Assembly: GCA_030142905.1 (NCBI GenBank)
Contig: JASJOG010000124.1
Span: 372,001 to 436,000, forward strand
Length of the DNA stretch: 64,000 bases
Reading direction: 5' to 3'
Source: Heliopora coerulea
Taxonomy: Eukaryota; Cnidaria; Anthozoa; Scleralcyonacea; Helioporidae
Shown one piece after another: positions 25,022-35,283 of this stretch; positions within the stretch are counted from its first letter, which is position 1; each line of letters starts with the position of its first letter. The position numbers and the translations under genes were made by a program. The notes under the pieces are model-generated. The model ran no database searches, was not told the DNA's origin, and saw only the letters and a program-made list of their open reading frames with translations.

Positions 25022-25048
25022 AGGTCCGGGGTTTGGGTGGATGTCTCC
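25022..25048 (-). other. 2A-like ribosome-skipping motif (GDIHPNPGP)
   Basis: Matches the core of 2A peptides (D-x-E-x-NPGP) at all positions except that His replaces Glu. It is in frame with the upstream hydrophobic leader (same frame, one intervening TGA at 25106-25108) and lies immediately before the Cys-rich finger. In other CR1 LINEs such motifs separate a signal-like leader from the rest of the protein co-translationally. Confidence 0.6.
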
Positions 25049-25399
25049 TACAGTAATAAGACGGTAGATTTGGAAGCTACTTGTGCCGTTCGAAGTGTGA
25101 GGGAATCACGCGAATAAGTACAGTTTTCCATGCCCGGGGCTTTGAGTGGTCTTGCGAGAATTCAGCGAGCTTGTGTTGGCTACGACTAGCGACCAGCATT
25201 CCATTCTTGCTGAAACGTGTCTTCGTAGAATAAGAAAACTAGTACCGACGTTTCCATAAAGAAATAAGGCATTCATAAGCAGAAAAATTGCTAGTTTCAT
25301 GTAACTCGAAAATTCGTGTCCGATCGCCATTGCTGTTGAAGACCAGCGATGGGATCTTTCAAACTCGAAAAGTAGATCGCAGCTAACAACCAAACATGA

Positions 25400-25935
25400 T
25401 GGTGTACCATATTAAGACATCTAATAATTCAACTTTCAGTACACAGAAAATTTACCTTTTGCTGCTCATCTGAACAATGTACATGTAGAAACTATACCAC
25501 AAATATACTGTAAATTGACCAGTTAATAAATATAGTTGGTAGGGAGTTAAACAATGACAATAAACTGAGATGAGCCAAAAATTATTCAGTTTAACCATGT
25601 CAAACATCCACATATGGGAAATAGACTTTTATTTCGTGGAACTAAATAATAATGCTACTTATACCTGCACCTTAACTGAAACTGCTTTCACCTGAAATGT
25701 TGCTACTGTAAAGTATATACAGTGTCAGTACTGCAAATCAAACAATCTCTCAGCCCCAGTGACCAAACAAGTAGACGAATATTAGGAAATTAACTTTACA
25801 TGTGACGTATCAATCTACTGAACAGTATGTTGTAAAGAACTAACAAAAAATTATTAAAAATCCCAGGAACAGGATCGTAATTTACACAACTAGTTTAATA
25901 AAATGTGGGGACTGCATCTGTGGTGTTGTCGGATG
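25400..25935. other. no gene recognised
   Basis: AT-rich; presumably intron downstream of the GTPase exon. No further GTPase exon could be recognised here. Confidence 0.3.
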
Positions 25936-26105
25936 CATAGTTTAGCAGCGGGAATTGAACTGGTTCATATATTTGAACGTTACACCTTTACAGAACGATA
26001 GTTTATCGCACTGCTCTGTATGGAAACAATAAAGTGCAGTTACAAAAACGGGACTTGATAAACTTGAAATGAAAAAGACTGATAAATAATTCGCTAAATT
26101 CTTAC

Positions 26106-26235
26106 CTACGGTTATCTCTTTCAGATTCAGCCTACTCTCGGGGTCATAGCTTTCTCCAACAAAACGGTGAATTAAGGTCGACTTTCCGACATCTGTATCA
26201 CCGACGACTACTACATCAATATCGAGAGATTCCAT
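26106..26235 (-). CDS. Ras/Rab-like small GTPase, first coding exon
   Basis: The exon begins at ATG 26233-26235 (MESLDIDVVVVGDTDVGKST) and ends at a strong donor (GTAG then GTAAGA, 26105-26101). It contains beta-strand 1 followed by the P-loop GDTDVGKST, then an alpha-1 helix (LIHRFVGESYD) and a switch-I-like linker, the order found in Ras-superfamily GTPases that bind GTP and act as membrane-traffic or signalling switches. Reading past the donor gives low-complexity sequence, as expected of intron. The other G-motifs (DxxG, NKxD) were not found within the window. The exact subfamily is not clear; the acidic and Asp-rich N-terminus suggests a divergent Rab-like protein. This is one of very few host exons here. 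Confidence 0.7.
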
Positions 26236-26554
26236 GCCGGAGTATTAAATTTTACTGCTGATAATAGCCATTTCCAATTTGGCAGACAGAATTCGAAAAA
26301 TATTACAGTTACGTAAAACAGCGGATGTGTGCCTCACCTTGAGTGTCAGGACAGTCAGTATGTTCCCGGAATGCTGCTGTTACCCAGGAACCCGGGATTA
26401 CTGTCTACCTTGAAATATTATTGAAAGCCTCTCTCAACCAGCGGGCATTCCATGTATGTTTAGATCATCCATGCAGCGACCAGTCTTTCGGACACCTGAC
26501 ATTTAAGTAGCTAAAACGTTCCTGGCATTAGCGTCGAGAAGTGGGTTAGGGGGG

Positions 26555-27435
26555 TACTTGCTCCGGGGCCCAGACCCGACGGGGGGTCCGGGCCCAGAAC
26601 GTCGGCCCCCCCAAATTTTTAACAAGCTTCATCTTGATATTTTTCAAGTAAAGCCGATTGCATATCTAAAATATTTCTCTGTGACGAACTGACGATGAAG
26701 TTTTTCTGCCACATAAATAGCGGTTTTAAGTTTCTCAAGCCAACAATCAACATTGCTATTTTGTGTGGGAATATGCGATCTAGCCGCAAGAGAACAATTG
26801 GTTTGTTTATAAAGGTTCAAATTTCAAGGTTGCGTCAGCATCCAACAGACAAAGAAGTCAAAATTAAATCAGGAAGACATAAAAGGCTTTGTGAGCCTTT
26901 TTTACTTTATCACTGTTGTTTTGCTTTAGGTTGTTGTTTATTCAAATATACAAAATTGAAACAAAACAAATGTAGTGAAAACCGACTGTGTGGTGCGTAG
27001 TCTAAATTAAATTAGACGTAACTCGGCACAATCTGTCACACTGTCTGGATATTATATTTCATTTGTTTCTACAAGTCACAACCGGCTTCAGAGCTTTCAG
27101 ACAACAATGTGATCGATGTGATCAGTGATTATTGTGCGATGTCCTCTTACCAACATAAATCCGGTGCCCCAAAAAGGCGAGGGAAGCAGCACCGCGCGAA
27201 TGAAGAAAAGAGGGGCTCTCGTTCAGTATCAGAGGTTATATGGTTTGTTTTTTGTACTTTTAGTATTTCACTTTTTGTAGAACGTAATATGCAAACGTAT
27301 TTTAGGTGAATAAATTCATTGAAAATGCGAAGACTTCCGTTTAGTGATTTACTTCACGATAACGCCGTTAGAACTAAAAATATTGGAGGCTTGGAGAGGC
27401 CCGCATCCAAATTTTGACCCGGGGCCCGCTTTGGC
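26555..27435 (+). mobile_element. non-autonomous hAT-like element (tentative)
   Basis: GC-rich ends containing GGGGCCC (26565-26610 and 27400-27430) flank an AT-rich interior that holds a start of a TTF/ZMYM-type hAT transposase. Possible outer inverted words CGTCGAGA lie at 26533-26540 and, reversed, near 27437. I could not define a target duplication, so boundaries and family are uncertain. Confidence 0.4.
27139..27235 (+). pseudogene. hAT (ZMYM/TTF-type) transposase N-terminal fragment
   Basis: From the ATG at 27139 the frame reads MSSYQHKSGAPKRRGKQ, resembling the basic leader 'KY.SGA.KRK' that begins TTF-zinc-finger hAT transposases and ZMYM1-like proteins. After about 32 residues the frame becomes unrelated. 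No zinc finger or catalytic domain is present, so this is the captured first exon of an internally deleted element. Confidence 0.45.
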
Positions 27436-27730
27436 TCTCGACGGCGTTGGTTCCTGCATGTAGAGTTGCTGAACGTTGCAGGACATTTGATTGGCTATTT
27501 TGATATTTCAAGATTAGAATCTTTGTGAGAAGCAGCGATCTCACAACGAAATTTAAGAATACCTTAGATTATCCATAAAATGTCCTCAGAATTCCGACAA
27601 ATTCCCTAAACTTCCATTTTAGCCCATTTGATTCTTTAATGTTGCTTATCCACGTGCTAAACACAATTTTAAATTTAATCATAGGTCATTAAATAAAACG
27701 TAATATTTCAGTACATGGCCTATTTTAGTG

Positions 27731-28048
27731 TGCAGTGTAGGTTAATTGTGAAGTTTTCGTTTCATAATATCTTGAGGATGGTTCTGAAATAGAATTAAAA
27801 CACTGCACATCCATCCTCATGGATAGCGTTAAGTTGTCGCGAGAATATCTCGTGCACTTAAATTGGATAAAACTCGCCTTCAATCCCTGTGGACTCGATA
27901 GCTCACCAGGTAGAGCGGCGGACCGGTATCCCGAAGGTTCTTCTTCAAATCCCGCTTGGGTCAAAATTTTTCGGTTGACTTCGGCAGTGTAGGTTAATTG
28001 TAAAGTTTTCGTTACATAATACCCTGAGGATGATTCTGAAATAGAATT
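27731..28048 (+). repeat. tRNA-derived SINE flanked by ~66-bp direct repeats
   Basis: The tRNA-like part is at about 27890-27960: A-box-like TAGCTCACCAGGTAGAGC and B-box-like GGTTCTTCTTCAAATCCC. The two direct repeats (27731-27796 and 27983-28048) share TAGGTTAATTGT, AAGTTTTCGTT and TTCTGAAATAGAATT. They are too long for a normal target duplication. Confidence 0.6.
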
Positions 28049-28365
28049 TAGTGTGCAGTATTACACACTTTGTGAAGTATTGATTGGGAAGTGTGCAGTA
28101 TTGAATTTAATGCTGTGCAGAATTCAAATTCTAAGATTTTTCAGAAATTTAGAGGATTGATGATGTGATCTTTGGTTTTCTCAAGAGGCAGGGACTTGAG
28201 GAGCTGTTTGATAGCTATTTACGCTCGTTTAGACCTTGGACAGCCGTCTATCAAAACTGCGTCAACTTCATAGACTGTTTCAGTTTAGTCAAACTAGACA
28301 GTTTGGTAAACCTTGTTATTTTAGTATAGAATATTTTCATATGATTTTCAATCACAGATTTGAGC

Positions 28366-28425
28366 TAATCCTACCCTAACCCTAACCTTAATTCTAAACC
28401 TAATCCTAATCCTAATCCTATTCTC
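28366..28425. repeat. short interstitial CCCTAA-like repeat
   Basis: ACCCTAACCCTAACC followed by CCTAATCCTAATCCTAATC. Two perfect telomere-type units then a CCTAAT variant; too short and degenerate to be a telomere. Confidence 0.5.
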
Positions 28426-28429
28426 AATC

Positions 28430-29090
28430 TGAGATGAGATGACATGTTGAATAATACAATGCAAGCTCGAATAGTTCTCAGGTTCTCACGGTAAGTATCC
28501 GCCATCTTGAAGTGGGCGTAAAAAAAATAAAACAGCCTCCTGTGGTAAGGGCCGTGCCACTTTTTTGGCAAATTGGCTTAGTAATGATAATTAACTAAAC
28601 AAGTAAACCATTAATGTTATCCTGATTTGTGCGATAAAATCCACATTTTCCATGACAATTTAGTCAATTTTCTGATCGGACACTTAGCGTAATTTATTGT
28701 GGCCAAATCTTGTTGCTACCTGGCTTTGACAAGGAACAGGTTAGTTTGTTCTCAGTGCGCAAACCGATAGTCATTGTAATTAACAGTAAAGTTGTTGAAG
28801 AGACACTTTCGATTCGACTGACGTAGTTGATTTTGTAAAGCCAAATCACCAGCAATTGTCAGAAGTAGTTGAGATTTAGGGCCGAACAACTTTCACCAAC
28901 CTTCCAACGCCCCTGGTGTTGTTCAGAAAACGAATAAGACAAACATCGATACAGTCATTAAAATAGGATCCACGAGATATCTCATAGTGTGCTACAAGTA
29001 GATTCAAATATATTTTCCTTGTGACTGAAAGCCTTGCTAAGTGAATATTTTGTACAGTTCATCTTGTCAAACCTTGCTAGGTGAAAATGA
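28430..29090. other. no gene recognised
   Basis: Nothing assignable beyond ordinary AT-rich sequence. Confidence 0.3.
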
Positions 29091-29401
29091 TGTCAAGTAA
29101 ATAACGAGGTCACGAAATGACGACGGCAACGTCGACGCGACGTCAACCGAAAGCCCTTAACTACCTCGACATCACTGCGCATGACTTCGGCGCTGTAGAC
29201 GTTCTCGAGGTCGCGGACCCGACTTCATTTTCGTTGTTTTCACGTGCTATCGACAATGCGAACAAAATAATGCATATTTTGGCCAGCACAAGTACGATAT
29301 ATCAGGCCAGTGATCCACAAGAGTTCTTTAAACTGTCTTTAATTCATTTAAGTAAGTTGAAAGGAAGATATTTAATATTGAGAAAGGTTATCATTGATTA
29401 A

Positions 29402-30565
29402 CCCTATTTCACATGGGGGGGGGGGGGCTTTTTTGGCCCCCCACCTATACTTTGTTTCATAAAATTTGAACCGCTTGTCCAATTCGGCTGAAATTTTGTG
29501 ACTTTTAATATTTTTTTTATTGCGGTTATTTTGCTATAAAGAAGTTTTAAAAATTTTCACGTTTTCCGGGGGTAATTCCACTTTTGTCGCCAGGGGGTGA
29601 AAAATCACTTTTTGCGGTTTTACAATCTTTGGTTTTATTTTCGTCTGATTAGATTTTTTGGACAATAATGTTGAATTTTTTTTGCCTGCCAATTACATCT
29701 TAGGTCTAAGACAAATTTGAATGCGCAATCATCATTTTTATTTTTTTTTAGCAGGTAAAATTCAATTCCGGCTGTTATTTTTTGAACTCAAACATTCTAA
29801 TATTTTTCTCAAACTTTGACGTCTTTTTTGATTTTTTTGTCACTCTGATTTATTACTACATCTTCAATTTAGTTCTATGTGTGCCTTTTTCAACTGGAAA
29901 ATGCAGTCTCGGGAGTAAACATAATGAGTTACTTTCACGTATTCTGTAATTAGTAATTAGTGGAATACAAATCACAGGCAAAACGTTTCTTTTATACAAA
30001 TCTTTAAAGCTTCCCTTTTCTATGAAAATGTTAGTTGAATATATTATTGATATTTTGATGTATAGAAAGAAGTGTAAAACAGATTAGAAACCCTACTTAT
30101 CTGAGGTATTGAAAAAGGTGTGAAAAGTTACAAAAGTTACAACAAGTGAGAGTACGTCGAACAACCAGCACCACTTGAAGCTCCAAGTGATCGAAAAAAA
30201 TGCTTTAACTGCATCAAACAGTTGAAGGGAAAGCCTCATTACAAGGAACAAAAGAACAAACTTGGCAAATCTAAGCATTGTTGTCCATCTTGTCAAAGAA
30301 CAATATGAACATAGCATGCAAGCTACGTATGTAATGAATCTATTGAAAAATTACACATATAGACATGAACAGACCCCCAGTAAAGACACTTGAAAAAAAT
30401 TTTTTGTAGATATTTTGATGTTTTTTGACTAGTAATATATTTTTCTAACATATCCCAAAGTTTCATGCATTTCCCATTTCCCGTTCTCTAAATAATTAGG
30501 AGGGGCCAAAAAAGCCCCCTCCCCATGTGAAATAAGGGCATACAGATATGCCATGTTAAATAGGG
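29402..30565. mobile_element. piggyBac-type element, internally deleted
   Basis: A 1164-bp insertion between two TTAA target copies (29398-29401 and 30566-30569). The ends read CCCTATTTCACATGGGG on the left and, reverse-complemented, CCCTATTTAACATGG on the right. A second inner match is GGGGCCAAAAAAGCCCC near the right end against CTTTTTTGGCCCC on the left. TTAA plus CCC tips define piggyBac. Only the C-terminal transposase tail survives inside. Confidence 0.88.
30169..30308 (+). pseudogene. piggyBac transposase C-terminal cysteine-rich domain
   Basis: A short plus-strand frame reads RKKCFNCIKQLKGK and then HCCPSCQRTI before a stop at about 30306. This C..C ... CC..C pattern is the zinc-binding domain that ends piggyBac transposases and contacts the transposon ends. 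The catalytic DDD domain is absent, consistent with an internal deletion. It lies near the right end of the element, as expected. Confidence 0.7.
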
Positions 30566-30854
30566 TTAACAGGACTTGAACTTCAATATACAAGTTGTAA
30601 AAGTAAAACTATGAGGCTTTTATAATTATGATTTAAATCTCATACTTTCCATATTCTCACAGAACAAAAACAATTGAAACAGGTTTTATTGGGTTTGAAG
30701 ACAATTTTGTTAGGCCATTACGGCATTAACAAAAAGCATTAACTGCTTTTAAACCCCTGATAATTTTGCCTTTTTTATTTTTCATTTTTTGAGAATTGAG
30801 GTAACAGGTACAAAATATTTAGTAAAGTACACAAGCCTTCCAGTGGAGCAACAG

Positions 30855-31115
30855 TTAGGCATCTTGTACTCGAAAATGCGGTTTTGGTTGACCCAGAACA
30901 TCCAAAAGCTTAATTATGTCAGCCGTGTAAAAGCCAAATTCTGCAGTGCATTCATTTTTTTTTAGTCGATCAAGGTTAAACCGTTCATAAATCCAGCAGG
31001 ATACTTCGACATTCTCATATACTGAAACGCTTATTTTTGCTGTCATATATACCAGCCGAATTTGTACTTGTCTCAAGCTAGCCATGGTAAAACTTTCACT
31101 TTTCCCTTCGTTCAC
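30855..31115 (-). pseudogene. Harbinger-type transposase, N-terminal exon
   Basis: The frame includes YERFNLDRLKKNECTAEF followed by an FYTADIIKLLDVLGQP segment. This matches the 'D..dEe...eFRF.k.DI..L...L.iP' pattern that opens HARBI1-like transposases before the catalytic domain. It ends shortly afterwards and no catalytic block follows downstream on minus. It lies next to the repeat that also occurs beside the Harbinger pieces at 15.4-17.3 kb, so both sites may be broken copies of one element. Confidence 0.5.
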
Positions 31116-31249
31116 GTTCCTACATTTCGGGTAGTTCGAAAAGTAATTTTTGAAGCAACCTCGCTCCCATTTTCCCTGCTCGGAATAAACGCCGCGTTGA
31201 TATTGCCATCGTCATTTCGAAAGCTTTCTATTACTGATAAAGCGTAAGT

Positions 31250-32235
31250 TTTTGTATCGATTATTCAATTGAATTTGATTGAAACATTAGAAAACCCCTA
31301 ATAAACTCCCACATATTTGTCAAAAAATCTAAAGATCAATCGTCGTCTGTGAGATAAAAGAAAGCTTACAAACTGAAGACGTAGGCTCGTGGAAGATGCC
31401 GTTAAGGTCTGTACCGTCGCGGCGGGCCTCTCAATGCAGAAGTCCACTGACGTAAAGTATACATCATTACGCAGACGCCTGCGCGTCAGTGATTTGGCGG
31501 GAAGTTTGAGGAAATGCAAAGACTGCACTGATGTATTTATACTTTGGCATTTCTTGACAACTTTATCGCACTGTGGCGAAATGACGAGATGCTTCGCGAT
31601 GCCACTGACTGTCTTCATTTAACCCTTTACGACCTATGTCGGATGTATCGGATGCCTGAGAACAACAGAAGTAGTGAGAAAACACCGAGGAAAAACAAAG
31701 ATTAAGAAAGAAAAACAATTAGAGCATTACAACAGTTAGTGGCATTAAAGTCCTGTAGAAGCTAATACTATGCAAAATGGCTGAACAACGTCACAGTCTT
31801 GAAGCCTCTAATGAACATTCGTCTCCTTAAATTCGTAAGTTTCGTTTGGTTGACATTTTTCCATGAGGTTGTCACAAAATGTGATGATGTAAAAGATTCG
31901 TATTAGCCCAAGGCAGTCTACTCAGCTAGAATGCTGTTTGAGTAGTAAGTGTGATAAGGTCTCTATGCAAAAAAATTACCAATCAGAGAGCCGGATCCTT
32001 TGAATGGACCAATCAGAAGGGCGGATTTGGGATTAACGTCGGGGGAAGTGACCTCTAATTTTTCTATTAACATATTTAAATGAAGTTTTAATCAGAAGCC
32101 TGGTGAGTGGGCGACCACTACATGCAATTGCAGGCTCACTCTGTAAGCGAAGTAATGGCGAAAGTTCAGCGAAGTCAAAGAGTAATGGCGAAGGTTCGGC
32201 GAAGTGAAAAGTGACCGTTGGTGAATTTCTCGAAG
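31250..32235. other. no gene recognised
   Basis: Includes a locally GC-rich patch (31390-31510) with several CpGs, which could be a decayed promoter or transposon end; no coding exon recognised. Confidence 0.3.
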
Positions 32236-32237
32236 CT

Positions 32238-32845
32238 TCCCAACTGGTTTTTCGGATCTTGTGGTCGATAGCGAAGTCGGTTTGGAATGATTTTTCACAC
32301 GTTTGTTCTTTTCATCGCCAGGAAGGCTTCTCTGGAGTTAGTTTTGTGGTTTGGAAGTTTTTGAGACCGAGCGAAGCGAGTTCTTGAAGTCAAAGTTCGA
32401 ATAAGCGGTTTTTCGGATCTTGTAGTCGATGGCGAAGTCGGTTTGGGATGATTTTTCACACACTTGTTCTTTTCATCGCCAGGAAGACTTTTGTGGAGTT
32501 AGTTTTGCTGTTTGGAAGTTTTTAAGACTAAGCGAAGCGAGTTTTGCAGACGAAGTTCGAAGATCTTGTTTGCGTGAATACCAACGGTCAAAGAGGAAAA
32601 AATTTGAATAATCTGGAACACGTCAATTGTGTTTTGACACAGGTTCTCAAGTGGTACTTGAGTTGATTTGCATAACCCAAATTGTTTTTTTCGAATTTTG
32701 TGCGGGATAGCGAAGTTGGTTCGGTATGATTTTTTATAAGGTTGTTCTTTTCAGCGTTGGGGAAGACTTCTCTGAAGTTTGTTTTGCAGTTTGGACGTTT
32801 TTGAGAGCGAGCGAAGCGACTTCTTGTAGGCGAAGCTAATGGGAT
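32238..32845 (+). repeat. three diverged tandem units of ~160 bp
   Basis: Units at about 32238-32395, 32405-32565 and 32682-32845 share TTTTTCGGATCTTGT, GCGAAGTCGGTTTGG, CTTGTTCTTTTCA and GAGCGAAGCGAG. The first two are similar enough to be a recent duplication; the third is older and separated by about 115 bp of unrelated sequence. Confidence 0.75.
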
Positions 32846-33097
32846 GGCTAATGGGATGCAAGTTCTTCACACGAGTCTGTGACTTGTCAACTTTTGACAG
32901 CTGGTCTCTTAAAAAATTTGAATTTGAAGTGAAACACTTAGAAAAGCGTGATTTTTAAGTGGATATTTTAACATGTGCGCGTTTTTAAGCGATTAACGAA
33001 CTTTGTGAGAAGCAATTCAACTTGAATACAAAGTAAGAACGAATAATAATCAACAAAGAAAGGTGATAAAGTAAATGGTTTGAACCTGGGAGAATCA

Positions 33098-33347
33098 TGA
33101 CATGTTTGAGGAAGTTGATCGTCCAGGTTAGTGTAGTCTTGAGAAAGACTGTTGGTTGAAGTGACTGGCGTTTCGACAGCCTTAGCGGCGGTCATCTTCA
33201 GAGTCAAAAGGAGAGTAAATGTCAGGTTCGCCTGTATTTGTATCTGGTCAGATACAAGGCAGTACGTCGAAACGTCAGTCAGTTCAACCAACAGTCTTTC
33301 TCAAGACTACACTAACCTGGACGATCAACTTCCTCAAACATGTCACA
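33098..33347. repeat. 250-bp palindrome with Penelope-type hallmark
   Basis: Arms of about 80 bp (33098-33177 and 33267-33347) are almost perfect complements, for example AGTGTAGTCTTGAGAAAGAC and GTCTTTCTCAAGACTACACT. The loop contains GTCATCTTCAGAGTCAA next to GCGTTTCGAC, words I associate with the ends of Penelope-like elements. Likely an inverted pair of element ends. Confidence 0.7.
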
Positions 33348-33559
33348 AAGAAAGATGAGTTGTTATAAGTGTTTAAATATTAAGAAAAGTATATAAGTAA
33401 CACAAATATAACGAAGTAGTCGGAGCGAGAATGATGACTACATTGGGATCAATTGGAGATTGGAGAGTTTAAGAAGGTGTATCAGAGTTCACTGATAATT
33501 ATTTGGTGGTTTAAATTATGTTTTGGAGTATACGTTGTTTCTCTACGCCTTGCAAGACG

Positions 33560-34215
33560 AATTGTGTCTTCGACAGAGATTCACCAATGCCAGCTACTAA
33601 CTTTTCTTTTTTCCAACATTCGAACGACGAGCCTGCTTTTCTCTCGTGCAATGCCACTTGACTGGCTGGAGTTTGACTGGAAAAGAAGCTACGTCGTTGA
33701 AGAAGCTCAACTTGGTCTCCTCGTTTCCTTCCATCCGAATTCAAGCGATGGAAAATACTGCCTGTTTTTACCAGGGAGTTGGAAAATACCAAGTTGAACG
33801 TTTTGGTGATGTAGAGGGAAAACAAATCATAGGCATGTTGGTTAGATTGAAGGACTTTTTACAAACTTATACTAAATCTATTGAGTAGAATAAAAAAATA
33901 CCAGAGGATGACGAGGATTTCTATAAGGTTAAAAAATTTTTTTTTTTTGTTTTCCTGGATGAAAGGAATTCTTAATTTCTTCAAATCATAAATTGTCTTC
34001 GTCACAGCCATCTTGTGTTCCTTTTCTAACATTCAATCTACAAGCTTGCTTTTCTGTCATGCACTGGCACTTGACTTTTCAGAGTTTGATTGGAAAAGAA
34101 GCTGAAAGATGTGGAAGTTTAACTCGTCGTTCTTCCTTGCCCCTGATTTTTAGGAGTCAGGGGAAGACAAGAAGTCGATGTTGACCTTTATAGTGATAGA
34201 GAAGGAAAACAAATC
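33560..34215 (+). repeat. diverged tandem duplication (~450-bp period)
   Basis: 33560-33840 and 34000-34215 are related: both contain TGGAAAAGAAGCT, a GCTTTTCT..CATGCA-type block and GAAAACAAATCAT. The longest frames (33453-33797, 33993-34184) are not equivalent between units, so coding is unlikely. Confidence 0.5.
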
Positions 34216-35030
34216 ATGGCAATGAGGAGGAGGATTTCTGAACCAAAAAAAGTTACCCTTTAACAAATTTGTAATGATGACTTTTCGAATTTAGCAGTCA
34301 AATTCAAAAAAGGATAACTTGCTTGGTTTGTTTGACCAGTCTCTCTAAGTTTTGGAGTACACCATTTGGACAATCACAAGCATAAAGACTTTGTGTTTGC
34401 CAAGTCAGAGCATGAGAATTAGAGTTAGAGTTGCCGACTTTAATAGAATAATTTGGATCTTCGTAATTCTAACTGCAAAATTTAATAGAAAATTTCTCTT
34501 TGCTCAGAAGTTGCAGAAGTTTGTCAAATTTTTGACATTCTTTGCAAATGGTGAAATCTAGTTCTTGTAGTGACATGAGGTCAAACAAGCATAAATTCTG
34601 TATTCAGCGGTAGTCCACTTCGCTGAAGATCCGTTTGGAGAGAAATTTCTTTCTGTCTGGTTTCTGTTTCTTATTTTCTGTTTCAAATTTTGACTGGGGT
34701 CGGATGTAGCGGGTGGACATAAAGGGAGGTAAAACAGATAGATCAATGTGTTCAGGTTCTTTGGCCTTGTTTTGGTACTTGGATTTGCATATCAAACCAG
34801 CAATTCAGTTGCGCTGGATTTGCTTCATATTCAAAATGTCAAACAAAGCCAAAAAAAGCTTTGAAAATATTCATCTATATCTGACTTTCTCTTGTACTTT
34901 GGCATATGTAAGATGAAGTGGAGAATAAGAATAACATGTTCTGTCGGACCTTGTTTTGGTTTCTTTGAATAATGTACAGTAGATCAGCACGAGATTGACT
35001 CTGGACTTGCTCCAATATTCAAGGTACCAA
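34215..35030. other. no gene recognised
   Basis: AT-rich; no exon or repeat boundary recognised. Confidence 0.3.
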
Positions 35031-35044
35031 ACAAGGTAATCGAA

Positions 35045-35260
35045 ATATTGAGATCCTGTTTCTGAACTCAAAACTTTATCTCAAAAGGAATATCAAAGCC
35101 CAGCAAAATATCTTTACGAAAGCCATCGAGTCGGACACAGAAGTAACATCGTAATATTTAATAAATTCTAACGTTTCGTTGTATTGATCATAACATCATC
35201 AGAGAATAATTTACATAACTGCCTAAAGCCTAAGTATATAGCTACAGGGTGTAATAATAT
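35045..35260 (-). mobile_element. Penelope-like element tail (fragment)
   Basis: On minus this reads CTGATGATGTTATGATCAAT, then ACGAAACGTTAGAATTTATT and later a block ending TTTTGCTGGGC. GAAACGTT preceded by CTGATGATG is a recurrent feature at the ends of Penelope-like elements. No coding sequence is included. Confidence 0.45.
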
Positions 35261-35283
35261 TCATGCATTAATTACTTCATTAA

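Larger units (their letters stand above)
23992..25393 (-). mobile_element. CR1-type LINE, 5' half (signal-like leader, 2A-like motif, PHD-like finger, endonuclease)
   Basis: Reading 5' to 3' on minus, the first part is a hydrophobic leader (MKLAIFLLMNALFLY, starting near 25300). A 2A-like GDIHPNPGP follows at 25048-25022, then a Cys/His cluster resembling a PHD finger (C..C, HAKC, WICSLC; about 25000-24850). An acidic spacer leads to the AP-like endonuclease (24666-23992). CR1-family LINEs of marine invertebrates are known to encode PHD-type fingers and 2A peptides in this position. The reverse transcriptase is missing beyond 23992. Stops (25106) and frame changes show it is dead. Confidence 0.75.
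29100..30800. repeat. dispersed repeat (second copy), split by piggyBac
   Basis: 29100-29400 and 30570-30800 together match 15520-15990. The 94-codon frame at 29117-29401 lies in this repeat and is interrupted exactly by the inserted element; the sister copy at 15.5 kb does not keep that frame open, so it is probably not a gene. Confidence 0.65.

Noticed and set aside
27890..27960. tRNA gene at the SINE head
   Set aside because: B box is altered and a second copy with the same non-tRNA flanks exists at 22.2 kb, so it is a SINE.
28366..28425. Telomere or telomeric fusion point
   Set aside because: Only two perfect CCCTAA units; the rest is degenerate and surrounded by ordinary sequence on both sides.
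29117..29401. Host gene starting with MTTATSTRRQ
   Set aside because: Lies in a dispersed repeat whose other copy does not keep the frame, and the frame is cut by a piggyBac insertion.
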